From Thiocapsa marina 5811 (GTDB lineage: Bacteria > Pseudomonadota > Gammaproteobacteria > Chromatiales > Chromatiaceae): DNA of 64,000 nt. Shown here one piece after another: positions 36,076-43,909 of the stretch. Location of the stretch: NCBI RefSeq assembly GCF_000223985.1, contig NZ_AFWV01000010.1, positions 62,001 through 126,000 of the forward strand, given 5' to 3'. Every line of letters begins with the position of its first letter. Position 1 is the stretch's first letter. Made by a program: the position numbers and the translations under genes. The notes beneath the pieces were generated by a model. It was not told where the DNA came from and made no database searches. It saw only the letters and a program-made list of their open reading frames with translations.

Positions 36076-37556
36076 GCAGCGCAACCGCTCCAGCGGCTCG
36101 GAAACAAACTCTCGATCACCCCCGAGCGATGCAGCACGCCCACACCCAAGACATGTCCGCGGTAGTCGACGATGATCTGCCCCGTCGGCGTGGCGGCCCG
36201 TTGTTCGGGGGTCGGGTCGAAGATCTCGCGGCGCAGATAGCGATCGCGCTGCTCGGCATCCAACGAGACACCGAAGCGTGTAACATCCCGCCCGAAGAGC
36301 AAGGCACCGCCGGTGCTCGGCTTGGGCGGTCGCACGTTGGTGCGATGGAAAAACAGACCGCTCGACTCGGCCACGGGAACCGCAGGCGGCGCATGATCGA
36401 CCGCCATCAGGTGCAACCCGCGTCGAGTTTGGCGATTCGCGCGGTAGCGGGTCCAGTAATCCCCGCCGAGGCCGTATTTGTCGTCGAGGCCGGCGAGCCA
36501 CTCGGCGGCATCCGTATCGTCGAGACCCGCAGGCTCGGGCGTCGGCTCGTCGGCGCAGCCGGGATCCTTCTCCAGGATCGCCATGAAGAAGCCGCCGGTG
36601 TCCCGATGGTGGGGCCAGATCCGCAGACAATGCGCCAGCTCGGACGGAAGCTCGCGGCCGTTCCAACGGGTGACGCCGGGCATCGCGATGAACCCCGGGA
36701 TCGATGCCGGCACCAGGCGCAGCAAACCGGGGTGCTCGGCGAGGATGTCGGCCACCACCAGCTCGTTCTCCTCCGGTGCGAAGGTGCAGGTGGAATAGAG
36801 GATACGCCCGCCCGGGCGGCAGCGCTGCACCGCCTTGCGCAGCAAGGCGCGCTGACGCGGTCCCAGCCGAAGCGCACTGTCCGGATCCAGCCGCGGCAAC
36901 AAGGACGGCGTACGCCGCAGCGTGCCCTCGCTCGAGCAGGGTGCATCGACCAGGATGCGGTCGAACTGACCGCTCGCACTCGGCCAGTTGGCGCCGTCGC
37001 AGCAGGTCGTGGTGACGTTCACCACACCGAGCCGGTCGAGATTGCCCTGGAGCGCCTTGATGCGCGCGTGGGCGATGTCGTTGGCGACGAGCGTCCCGCG
37101 ATTGCCCAAGGCGAAGGCAATCTGTGCGGTCTTGCCGCCGGGTGCGGCGCAGAGATCCAACACCCGCTGACCGGGTGCCAGGTCCATCAGCATCGCGGGC
37201 AGCTGCGAGACCTCCTCCTGAGCGTGGGCCAGACCGGCGCAGTACCACCAGTTGCGGCCGGCCTTGGTCTCCTCGGGGAGTCGCAAGGCAGCGGGCAGCC
37301 CTGGTACCGGCTGTGCATCCAAACCCTGCTCGGCCAACAGCTCGGCCAGCTCGGCGACCGAGATCCGGGTCGGATTGGCCCAGATGCAGGGCGCCAGCGG
37401 GCGGCCGATCGCCGCGGCGAAGGCGTCCCAATCGTCGACCAGGGTGCGATAGCGGGCCAGGGGCGAGGCGGCGACCTGCTCGGGCGTGACGAGCGCGGTC
37501 GCCTTCGCGCGCGGGAGGCGCACGCCCTGCGGGTGCGATTCGGTGGTTTGAGTCAT
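36072..37556 (-). CDS. RNA cytosine-C5 methyltransferase, RsmF/NSUN family
   Basis: A 494-residue protein of the NOL1/NOP2/sun family with a SAM-binding Rossmann domain: motif I DLCAAPGGK (134-142), catalytic motif IV DAPCSSEG (Cys207) and motif VI YSTCTFAPEEN (Cys257). The length and C-terminal part (YGLGGDYW, then LFFHRTN and a PUA-like region about 430-480) match RsmF (YebU), which methylates C1407 of 16S rRNA in E. coli. The N-terminal region PTRISVAELAELL is also RsmF-like. Whether the target is 16S rRNA or tRNA is not decided by sequence. It starts 10 bp after the upstream ligase gene's stop. Confidence 0.85.
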   Translation of the reverse strand: MTQTTESHPQGVRLPRAKATALVTPEQVAASPLARYRTLVDDWDAFAAAIGRPLAPCIWANPTRISVAELAELLAEQGLDAQPVPGLPAALRLPEETKAGRNWWYCAGLAHAQEEVSQLPAMLMDLAPGQRVLDLCAAPGGKTAQIAFALGNRGTLVANDIAHARIKALQGNLDRLGVVNVTTTCCDGANWPSASGQFDRILVDAPCSSEGTLRRTPSLLPRLDPDSALRLGPRQRALLRKAVQRCRPGGRILYSTCTFAPEENELVVADILAEHPGLLRLVPASIPGFIAMPGVTRWNGRELPSELAHCLRIWPHHRDTGGFFMAILEKDPGCADEPTPEPAGLDDTDAAEWLAGLDDKYGLGGDYWTRYRANRQTRRGLHLMAVDHAPPAVPVAESSGLFFHRTNVRPPKPSTGGALLFGRDVTRFGVSLDAEQRDRYLRREIFDPTPEQRAATPTGQIIVDYRGHVLGVGVLHRSGVIESLFPSRWSGCAA

Positions 37557-37566
37557 CGGAGTCCAG

Positions 37567-39048
37567 TCAGCGTTTGCCGGAGCGCCGGCGGTCGAGTCGC
37601 GCCACGAATTCGCCGATCAAGCGGGCGTAGAGTTGATCGCCGAGCACCTTGTCTTCCACACCTGCATCCAGGCTGGGGTTGTCGTTGACCTCGATCACGA
37701 CCGGGCCGGCGGGCGTCTCCTTGAGATCGACCCCGTAGAGCCCGTCGCCGATCAGATCGGCCGCCTTCAGCGCCGTCTTCAGCACCGCGGGCGGGACGAC
37801 CTCGACCGGCAGGGTCTCGAACCCGCCTTGCTCGTGACGACCGTCGCTCTCGTGCTTGACGATCTGCCAGTGATCTCGGCTCATCAGATACTTGCAGGCA
37901 TAGAAGGGCTGGCGACCCAGGATACCGATGCGCCAATCGAAGGGCGTGTAGAGATATTCCTGCGCCAGGATCAGATCGGACTCCTTGAAGAGCTTGCCGG
38001 CGATCCGCGTCAACCCGGCGCGATCCTCCGCGCGGAAGACCCCGCGCGAGAAGGAGCCCTCGGGGATCTTGAGCACGATCGGATAGCCGATCTGCGCCTC
38101 GGCGTCCATCAGGTTCTCCTTGCGCAACACCAGGGTCTTGGGCCGCGGGATACGATGCGCGGCCAGCAGCTCGGCGAGATAGACCTTGTTGGTACAGCGC
38201 AGGATCGAGTCCGGGTCGTCGATCACGACCATGCCCTCGCTGTCGGCCTTCTTGGCGAAGCGGAAGGTGTGGTGACCGATACGCGTGGTCTCGCGGATAA
38301 AGAGCGCGTCGTACTCGGCAAGCCGGCTGTAGTCCTTGCGCTGGATCAGCTCGACGTTGACGCCGAGCGACTTGCCGGCCTTCACGAACCGTTGCAGCGC
38401 CTTGCCGTCGGAGGGCGGCAGCTCCTCGGCCGGGTCGTGCAGCACGGCGAGGTCGTAGCGGTAGGACAGGCGTGCACGCGGCTGGCGCCAACGCTGAGAG
38501 AGGTAACCCTCGAGCGCCGCAAACAGAGGCCCCTCCCCGTCCGACGCGACCGCGGCCAACGGCAGGGCCTTGATGGCCCCGATGCGCCAAGTGCCTTGGC
38601 GGCGAAACTCCACACGCAGGATCGGGCAGCGGAAGGTCTCGAAGATCTCGCGCGCGAGCGGTTGCAGCTCCTTCACGTCGCACTGGCCGAAACAGATGGT
38701 CAGCTCGTAGGCCGTCGGCGCCAAGGCCGAGGTCTTGCGTCGACCGAGCAGACGCTGCACCAATCCATCCAGCTCCTCGGTAGCCAGGCTGTAGAGCTCG
38801 CGGCTGGAGAGCTCCTGGATGGTCCTCACGCTGGGAATGACCTTGTGACCACGCGCCTCGGCGAGCAGGGAGCAGTAATAGCCGACCGAGAGATAGCGGT
38901 AACTGCGGCATAGGTTGATCACGCGCAGATCACGCTTGGACGCCAGCTCGCCGCCCGCGAGATAGTCGCGCGCGGTCACCACGGGCAGACGCGGAAAACC
39001 CGCCTTCCAATCGCCTTGCTGCTCCACCAACAACAGGTGCTCAGCCAT
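37567..39048 (-). CDS. RimK-like ATP-grasp ligase with RLAN N-terminal domain
   Basis: A 493-residue protein in two parts. Residues about 1-160 match the RLAN (RimK-like ATP-grasp N-terminal) domain, including a conserved NLCRSYRYLSVGYYCSLLAE stretch. Residues about 200-485 are a RimK-type ATP-grasp ligase: NKVYLAELLAAHRIPRPKTL, ATP-binding Lys327 in PIVLKIPEGSFSRGV, QEYLYTPFDWRIGIL, and metal-binding EVNDNPSLDAG (453-463). ATP-grasp enzymes of this group join an amino acid or peptide to a carboxylate through an acyl-phosphate. The family is predicted, from comparative genomics, to take part in unusual peptide synthesis or modification; no member's product is known to me. Its neighbour is a GNAT/C39-peptidase fusion, a repeated partnership. 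The start codon touches a repeat element. Confidence 0.85.
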   Translation of the reverse strand: MAEHLLLVEQQGDWKAGFPRLPVVTARDYLAGGELASKRDLRVINLCRSYRYLSVGYYCSLLAEARGHKVIPSVRTIQELSSRELYSLATEELDGLVQRLLGRRKTSALAPTAYELTICFGQCDVKELQPLAREIFETFRCPILRVEFRRQGTWRIGAIKALPLAAVASDGEGPLFAALEGYLSQRWRQPRARLSYRYDLAVLHDPAEELPPSDGKALQRFVKAGKSLGVNVELIQRKDYSRLAEYDALFIRETTRIGHHTFRFAKKADSEGMVVIDDPDSILRCTNKVYLAELLAAHRIPRPKTLVLRKENLMDAEAQIGYPIVLKIPEGSFSRGVFRAEDRAGLTRIAGKLFKESDLILAQEYLYTPFDWRIGILGRQPFYACKYLMSRDHWQIVKHESDGRHEQGGFETLPVEVVPPAVLKTALKAADLIGDGLYGVDLKETPAGPVVIEVNDNPSLDAGVEDKVLGDQLYARLIGEFVARLDRRRSGKR

Positions 39049-39245
39049 TTAAATCGCGCTCGTTCGTGGGGTCTATGTCGCGTTGCATTTCGGTTCCGGG
39101 TTGATCCAACCAACGCGCCTCGGCCCGGGCGCGATTTAAAGAACAAAAAATAAAAATCCTAAATCGCGTCAGTGACGACGGTGGTCGCTGCCGGGTCGTT
39201 CCGATCCAGACGCGAACGATGCATGTCGCACCGGACGCGATTTAG
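39049..39245. repeat. Paired palindrome-ended element between the ligase and GNAT/peptidase genes
   Basis: Unit 1 (39049-39139, TTAAATCGCGC ... GCGCGATTTAA), an A-rich spacer (39140-39158) and unit 2 (39159-39245, CTAAATCGCGTC ... GACGCGATTTAG). It exactly fills the space between the start of the RLAN ligase and the stop of the GNAT/peptidase gene, and supplies that stop (39242-39244). Confidence 0.75.
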
Positions 39246-40375
39246 CAGGTGACGAGGACCACCGCCTGCAATCCGACCCGACCATAGCGGGCCATTCGGC
39301 TGAATTCGTCGCGGCGAATCGGCATATCGATCGAGTCCAGCGTGGTCTCTCCGTTGGCGTAGTCGACGTAGGGGTCGTGGACATAGACGAAGTGCTCGTC
39401 GAAGCCGGTGATCACGACCCAATGGGGGAATTTCTCGCGGTAGATACGGTAGGAGCTGATCAAGACCAGCGGCACCGAGCCAGCATCCCAACGCTGCTGG
39501 AGATCGTCGACGCTGAGCGTGCCCTTGTGGACCGGGATACCCAAGCGTTGCGCCTCCGCCAGCATATCCTCGTGGACGAGGCGCATGACCTCCTTCTTCT
39601 CCGGGCTGCGCACCGAGTCGACAAGCGGCACGCCCGGATCGTTCACGAAGACCTCCACCGCGAAGCCGCGGGACTGCGCGGACAGCGCCAGCCCCAACGG
39701 GCCGCAGCCGCCGTGTCCGGAGGTCATGAAGATGGTCGTGGACTCGCGCCAGATCCGCAGCTCCAAGGTTCGATTGAGCTCGAGGCTCGGACGCAGCGCC
39801 TGCATCGCCATCATCAGCGACGAAGAGCCGCAGGTGAAATCGAGCGTCTGCTCGTAGAAGGGTACGCGCTTGAGCTCCGGCTTGAGACCAGGCGAGAGCG
39901 TCTTCTCGTAGCGCAGCGCCTCCATGTGGTCTTCGTAGTAATCCGAGAGCACGCCGAAGCGCCGATAACCCGCGCGCTCGAACAACGCCTGCGAGGCGCG
40001 ATTGTCGCGTCGGATCTCGAGACGCAAGTAGGCGCGCTCCTGCTCCCAGGCCGCCACCTCCGCCGCCTCGACGAGTGTGCGACCGACTCCCCTGCCCCGT
40101 GCCCGCGCGGCGACCGCGATCGAATAGAGCCGCGCCACCGAGGTCGCTCGACTGAAGAGCACCATGACGTAGCCCAGCAGATCGCCTCCTGCATCCTCGG
40201 CAACCAGTGTGCGCGCCTGCGCACGGGTCAACATGTAGCGGAACTGGCGACGGGTCAGGCGGTCGCTCTGAAAGCTTGCAGCCTCGAGCCGAAGCAACGC
40301 ACCCATGTCGGCAAGCGCCGCAGGACGCAGGCGTACAGGCGGGGGCGCAGTGTCGCTGAGCGTGTGGGTGGACAC
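39242..40375 (-). CDS. GNAT acetyltransferase fused to a C39-like cysteine peptidase
   Basis: A 377-residue fusion. Residues 14-155 are a GNAT domain (LRPAALADMGALLRLE, acetyl-CoA loop RARGRGVGRTLVEAA at 91-105, NRASQALFERAGYRRFG). Residues about 165-370 are a papain-like C39-type peptidase with Gln176 and Cys182 in EQTLDFTCGSSS, His318 in PHWVVITGFD and Asp334 in VYVHDPY, so the catalytic set looks complete. C39 domains usually cut double-glycine leader peptides, but here there is no ABC exporter. Together with the RLAN-RimK ligase downstream (same strand, separated only by a repeat pair) it suggests a pathway that builds, acetylates and trims a peptide. No small precursor gene is seen nearby. 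Confidence 0.88.
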   Translation of the reverse strand: MSTHTLSDTAPPPVRLRPAALADMGALLRLEAASFQSDRLTRRQFRYMLTRAQARTLVAEDAGGDLLGYVMVLFSRATSVARLYSIAVAARARGRGVGRTLVEAAEVAAWEQERAYLRLEIRRDNRASQALFERAGYRRFGVLSDYYEDHMEALRYEKTLSPGLKPELKRVPFYEQTLDFTCGSSSLMMAMQALRPSLELNRTLELRIWRESTTIFMTSGHGGCGPLGLALSAQSRGFAVEVFVNDPGVPLVDSVRSPEKKEVMRLVHEDMLAEAQRLGIPVHKGTLSVDDLQQRWDAGSVPLVLISSYRIYREKFPHWVVITGFDEHFVYVHDPYVDYANGETTLDSIDMPIRRDEFSRMARYGRVGLQAVVLVTC

Positions 40376-40718
40376 GGGGATTCGGTATCGGTGTGGGGAC
40401 TGGCGGGAGCCGCGAAGGCGGGATAGAGTCGGCGAAATCTACAGGTCGCGCAGAAAAATGCAAGGCGTCGACCGCCCTCCAGATTTCGGTAGGGGCGACT
40501 GAAGTCGTCCCTACCGAAATCTGGAGGCATGCACAATCGGGATGACTTCCGGACATCGCCTCGGAAGCCGGGCGGCGCGAAGCCGCCGTGCCCAGCGCCG
40601 CAGGACCCGAGCGCATGCACGCGTGCCCCTGGACCGTGACCAGCGGAGCGAATCCAAATTCACTTTATTGGGCGACGATCCCGATCACCTCGAGCGTCGC
40701 CACTCAGCGGAGCACCTC
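40376..40718. other. Non-coding divergent spacer of 343 bp
   Basis: The region between the GNAT/peptidase gene and argE holds the 52-bp near-perfect palindrome at 40476-40527 and otherwise no convincing coding sequence; short open frames here lack family resemblance. An AT-richer patch (CAAATTCACTTTATTGG, around 40653-40669) may hold the argE promoter, and GGAG lies 8 bp before the argE ATG. Confidence 0.6.
40476..40527. repeat. 25-bp-arm palindrome (hairpin/cruciform)
   Basis: CCTCCAGATTTCGGTAGGGG (continuing CGACT) and its inverse copy are separated by only two bases, with one G/A difference between arms. The centre is CGACTGAAGTCG. The GGGGCGACTTCAGTCGCCCC theme is a common dispersed palindrome in proteobacteria and cyanobacteria (general knowledge). 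No T-tract follows, so it is not a classical terminator. Confidence 0.85.
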
Positions 40719-41873
40719 ATGTCCAGCCAGGCGCCGACCCTGACCACCATGCTCGAAGGCCTGATCGGCACCCTGTCGGTCAGCAGCGTTACGCCCGCCT
40801 TCGACCACAGCAACCGGGCGGTGATCGACCTGCTGGCCTCCTGGTTGGAGTCGGCCGGCTTCCGGGTCGAGATCCTCGTGCTTCCCGGACAACCGGACAA
40901 GGCCAACCTGCTGGCCACGCTCGGCAGCGGGCCCGGCGGTCTGGTGCTGTCGGGACACACGGATACGGTTCCGTTCGACGCCCATCTCTGGACCCACGAT
41001 CCGCTCAAGCTGACCGAAACGGACGGGCGCCTCTACGGGCTCGGTACGTCCGACATGAAGTCCTTCCTGGCGCTGGCGATCGAGGCCGCACGCGGCTTGA
41101 CCGCGACCGATCTCGCCCAGCCATTGATGATCCTGGCCACGGCGGACGAGGAGTCCGCGATGCACGGTGCCCGCGCCCTGGTCGAGGCCGGACGACCGCT
41201 CGGGCGCTACGCGGTGATCGGGGAGCCGACCGGGCTGCGGCCGGTGCGTCTGCACAAAGGGGTCATGGGGGAGTCGATTCGGTTGGTCGGTCGCAGCGGC
41301 CACGCGAGCGACCCCGCCCTCGGCAACAACGCCTTGGACGGCATGTACGAGGTCATGGGTGCCCTGATGGCTTGGCGCTCGGAGCTTGCCGACAACCACC
41401 GACACCCGGACTTCAGGATCCCGCATCCGACACTGAACCTCGGCCACATCCACGGCGGCGACAACCCCAATCGGATCTGCGGCGAGTGCGAGCTGCACGT
41501 CGACATGCGTCTCCTGCCCGGCCTGAGCGCGACCGACGTGCGCGCCGAGCTGAGCCGCCGGGTTGCGACCGTCGCCGACCGACGCGGGCTCGACTGGTTC
41601 GTCGAGCCCTTGTTCGAGGCCATCCCGCCGGCGGAGACGCCTGCCGGCTCGGCGATCGTGCGTGTCGCGGAGGGCTTGACCGGTCACACCGCCGAGGCGG
41701 TGAATTTCGGGACCGAGGCGCCGTTCCTCAATCAGCTCGGGATGGAGACCATTGTCCTCGGCCCGGGCGATATTGCGCAGGCCCATCAACCGGACGAATA
41801 TCTGGAGCTGGATCGGATCAGACCGACGCTCAAGCTGTTGCGTGCCCTGATCCAGCGTTTCTGTTTGCGTTAA
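40719..41873 (+). CDS. argE: Acetylornithine deacetylase (M20 family)
   Basis: A 384-residue M20 metallopeptidase-family amidohydrolase. Metal ligands are visible: His80 and Asp82 in LSGHTDTVPFD, Asp112 in GTSDMKSF, Glu144/Glu145 in ATADEESAMHGA, with the catalytic pair intact. ArgE is indicated by GEPTGLRPVRLHKGVMGE, LNLGHIHGGDNPNRIC and NFGTEAPFLNQLGMETIVLG. It releases ornithine from N-acetylornithine in arginine synthesis. The Met at 40719 has GGAG at 8 bp; a 59-codon upstream extension is not conserved-looking. The TAA stop is part of a repeat unit. Confidence 0.92.
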   Translation: MSSQAPTLTTMLEGLIGTLSVSSVTPAFDHSNRAVIDLLASWLESAGFRVEILVLPGQPDKANLLATLGSGPGGLVLSGHTDTVPFDAHLWTHDPLKLTETDGRLYGLGTSDMKSFLALAIEAARGLTATDLAQPLMILATADEESAMHGARALVEAGRPLGRYAVIGEPTGLRPVRLHKGVMGESIRLVGRSGHASDPALGNNALDGMYEVMGALMAWRSELADNHRHPDFRIPHPTLNLGHIHGGDNPNRICGECELHVDMRLLPGLSATDVRAELSRRVATVADRRGLDWFVEPLFEAIPPAETPAGSAIVRVAEGLTGHTAEAVNFGTEAPFLNQLGMETIVLGPGDIAQAHQPDEYLELDRIRPTLKLLRALIQRFCLR

Positions 41874-42062
41874 ACCGCGCCCGGCGCGCTATGCGATGTT
41901 CTTGGATGGGATCGGCCCCGGCAGGTTTGACGACCGTCGGAGCCGGCGCGGTTTAAGATATTAAAGTTGATATCATTTCAATCCGCGTCCCCGCTAATGG
42001 TTGTGGAGACACCAAACGTCGAGCTTACTCGAAAACAAGCATCTGGCTCTGGACGCGGCTTA
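41870..42062. repeat. Paired palindrome-ended element, copy 1 of a direct repeat
   Basis: A half 41870-41956 (TTAAACCGCGCCCGG ... GCCGGCGCGGTTTAA), spacer GATATTAAAGTTGATATCAT, B half to 42062 (TTTCAATCCGCGTCC ... GGACGCGGCTTAG). The element at 43714-43908 is a diverged copy in the same orientation, matching in A half, spacer and B half. The first bases contain the argE stop; the last lie 18 bp before the metallopeptidase ATG. Confidence 0.85.
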
Positions 42063-42080
42063 GGCATCTGAGGAAAGCCC

Positions 42081-43031
42081 ATGCGTTGGAAGACCGGCAG
42101 GCGTAGCGAAAATGTGGAGGACCGCCGCAGCGGCGGGGTCGGCGACAGTCCGTTGGGCGGACGGCGCCCCCTCGGCGTGGGACGCCGTGTCGGAATCGGC
42201 GGCGGGCTCGGAGGTCTGATCCTGGTGGTCGTCTTGTTGCTTCTAGGCGTGGATCCGAGCCTTCTCCTGACCCAAGGAGGTTTGGGGCCGATTCAGGAGA
42301 CCTCTCGTGCGCCGAGCGGCCAAGCGCCCTACGGGGATCCATTCGGTGCCGGTCAACCCGAGATCAGGCTCCCGACCCCGGCCGTCGAGGACGAGCTCGC
42401 CGACTTCGTCTCGGTGGTCCTGGCAGACACCGAAGACACCTGGGGCGCGATCTTCAAGGCCGGCGGCGAGCAGTATCGAGAGCCGACTCTGGTGCTCTTC
42501 TCGGGCATGACCCGCTCGGCCTGCGGTTTGGGCGAGGCCGCCATGGGCCCCTTTTACTGTCCGGCCGATCAGCGGGTCTACATCGACCTGGCCTTCTACG
42601 ACGAGCTTCGTCGCGATTTCGGTGCACCCGGCGATTTCGCCCAGGCCTACGTGATCGCGCACGAGGTCGGCCACCACGTCCAGAATCTGCTCGGCATCTC
42701 AGAGCAGGTCGAGAGGTCGCGGCGTGGGGCCGGTCGGGAAGAGGCCAATCAGCTTTCGGTGCGTCTTGAGCTGCAGGCCGACTGCTTCGCCGGGGTCTGG
42801 GCCAACCGCGCGGAAAAGGCGCGGAGCATTCTGGAATCGGGAGACGTGGAGGAGGGCCTGAACGCCGCCTCCGCCATCGGCGACGATCGTCTGCAACGCC
42901 GAAGCCGCGGGTATGTCACCCCCGACAGCTTCACCCACGGCAGCTCCGCGCAACGGGTGCGTTGGTTCAAACGCGGTCTGGTCGAGGGCGAGCCTTCTGC
43001 GTGCGATACCTTTTCGGCCAAAACCCTTTGA
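42081..43031 (+). CDS. Neutral zinc metallopeptidase, YpfJ family
   Basis: A 316-residue membrane-anchored protein: basic, Gly/Arg-rich N-terminus (RWKTGRRSENVEDRRSG), one membrane helix (residues 42-57), then an extracytoplasmic domain with the zinc motif HEVGHH (194-199), CGLGEAAMGPFYCPADQRVY and ELQADCFAGVWA downstream, as in YpfJ/KPN_02809 proteins. These are presumed metalloproteases of unknown substrate. The gene is flanked on both sides by direct copies of a paired repeat element. Confidence 0.9.
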   Translation: MRWKTGRRSENVEDRRSGGVGDSPLGGRRPLGVGRRVGIGGGLGGLILVVVLLLLGVDPSLLLTQGGLGPIQETSRAPSGQAPYGDPFGAGQPEIRLPTPAVEDELADFVSVVLADTEDTWGAIFKAGGEQYREPTLVLFSGMTRSACGLGEAAMGPFYCPADQRVYIDLAFYDELRRDFGAPGDFAQAYVIAHEVGHHVQNLLGISEQVERSRRGAGREEANQLSVRLELQADCFAGVWANRAEKARSILESGDVEEGLNAASAIGDDRLQRRSRGYVTPDSFTHGSSAQRVRWFKRGLVEGEPSACDTFSAKTL

Positions 43032-43038
43032 ACCGATC

Positions 43039-43070
43039 GAGGCTGCACGCCAGGGCGTCTTTGCAGCCTC
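43039..43070. terminator. Hairpin between convergent genes
   Basis: GAGGCTGCA and TGCAGCCTC form a 9-bp stem with a 14-nt loop, right after the metallopeptidase stop and touching the stop of the convergent Uma2 gene. No T-tract, so termination strength is uncertain. Confidence 0.5.
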
Positions 43071-43664
43071 TCAGCCCTCCGGCGACGCGAGGCGCCCGAC
43101 CAGCGCATCCCAGGCGATGACCACGCCCGGCAAGACGCCGACCGGGGTTTCTCCCGCCAGCTCCGTCACCGCAGCCCCGCCGAACCGGCCCTGCTCCAGC
43201 CGATAGACGGTAAGGGTGCGGTCGACCGGGTGCACCAGCCAGTATTCGCGTACGCCGGCGCGCTCGTAGACCTGGCGCTTTCGCACATGGTCATGGCCCG
43301 CGGTGCCCGGCGAGAGCACCTCCACCACGAAATCCGGACCGCCCCGCACCCCGCGGCGATCGGTCTTCGCCCGATCGCAGATCACCAGCACGTCAGGCTG
43401 GACAACCGTGTCGATCTCCGCGTCATCCTCGTCGGCACGGGGAACCCGCACATCCACGGGGGAGACGTAGGCGCGGCAGGGTTGGTCCCCGAGTGCCTGC
43501 CGGAGCTGGTAGTAGATCTCGCCGACCACATCCTGATGATCGAGCGTCGGTGCCGGCGACATCAGGTAGGCGACGCCGTCGATCAGCTCATAGCGCACGT
43601 CATCGGGCCAGCTTAAATAGTCCGCGTAGGTCGAGTGCCGATGATCGGGTTGGAGAAGAGTCAT
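43071..43664 (-). CDS. Uma2 family (DUF820) putative endonuclease
   Basis: A 197-residue PD-(D/E)XK-fold protein of the Uma2 family. The nuclease residues are in place: Asp91 (VVQPDVLVI), Glu115 (DFVVEVLSPGT) and Lys129 in the RKRQVYERAG helix; YLSWPDDVRYELIDG is the family start. The family is greatly expanded in cyanobacteria and purple bacteria; its role is unknown, though a mobile or defence-related nuclease function has been suggested. The Met at 43664 is preferred over an upstream extension of 35 residues. Confidence 0.88.
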   Translation of the reverse strand: MTLLQPDHRHSTYADYLSWPDDVRYELIDGVAYLMSPAPTLDHQDVVGEIYYQLRQALGDQPCRAYVSPVDVRVPRADEDDAEIDTVVQPDVLVICDRAKTDRRGVRGGPDFVVEVLSPGTAGHDHVRKRQVYERAGVREYWLVHPVDRTLTVYRLEQGRFGGAAVTELAGETPVGVLPGVVIAWDALVGRLASPEG

Positions 43665-43713
43665 GGCGGATACCGATTGGAAGACGTCCGAAAAAGTATA
43701 GAGCAACTGCCGT

Positions 43714-43908
43714 TTAAACCACGCTCGGTGCGATATGCGATGTTTTCGGGATGGGATCGGCCCCGGCAAACTTCACGACCGCTGGAGTCGGCGCGGTTTA
43801 AAACATTAAAAGATATATCATTCGAAACCGCGTCCGCGCTAAGGATCGTTGATGCACCAAATGTCGATCTCACTCGAAAATGCGCTTGTCGCTCTGGACG
43901 CGGTTTAG
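43714..43908. repeat. Paired palindrome-ended element, copy 2 of a direct repeat
   Basis: A half 43714-43801 (TTAAACCACGCTCGG ... GTCGGCGCGGTTTAA), spacer AACATTAAAAGATATATCA, B half 43821-43908 (TTCGAAACCGCGTCC ... GGACGCGGTTTAG). Same order and orientation as 41870-42062, 1844 bp away. It ends just before the TAA of the next gene (43910-43912). Confidence 0.85.
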
Positions 43909-43909
43909 G

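Noticed and set aside
39049-43908. Repeated units considered as a CRISPR array
   Set aside because: Units are 85-91 bp with palindromic ends, separated by genes or AT-rich 17-21 bp spacers, and no cas gene is present.
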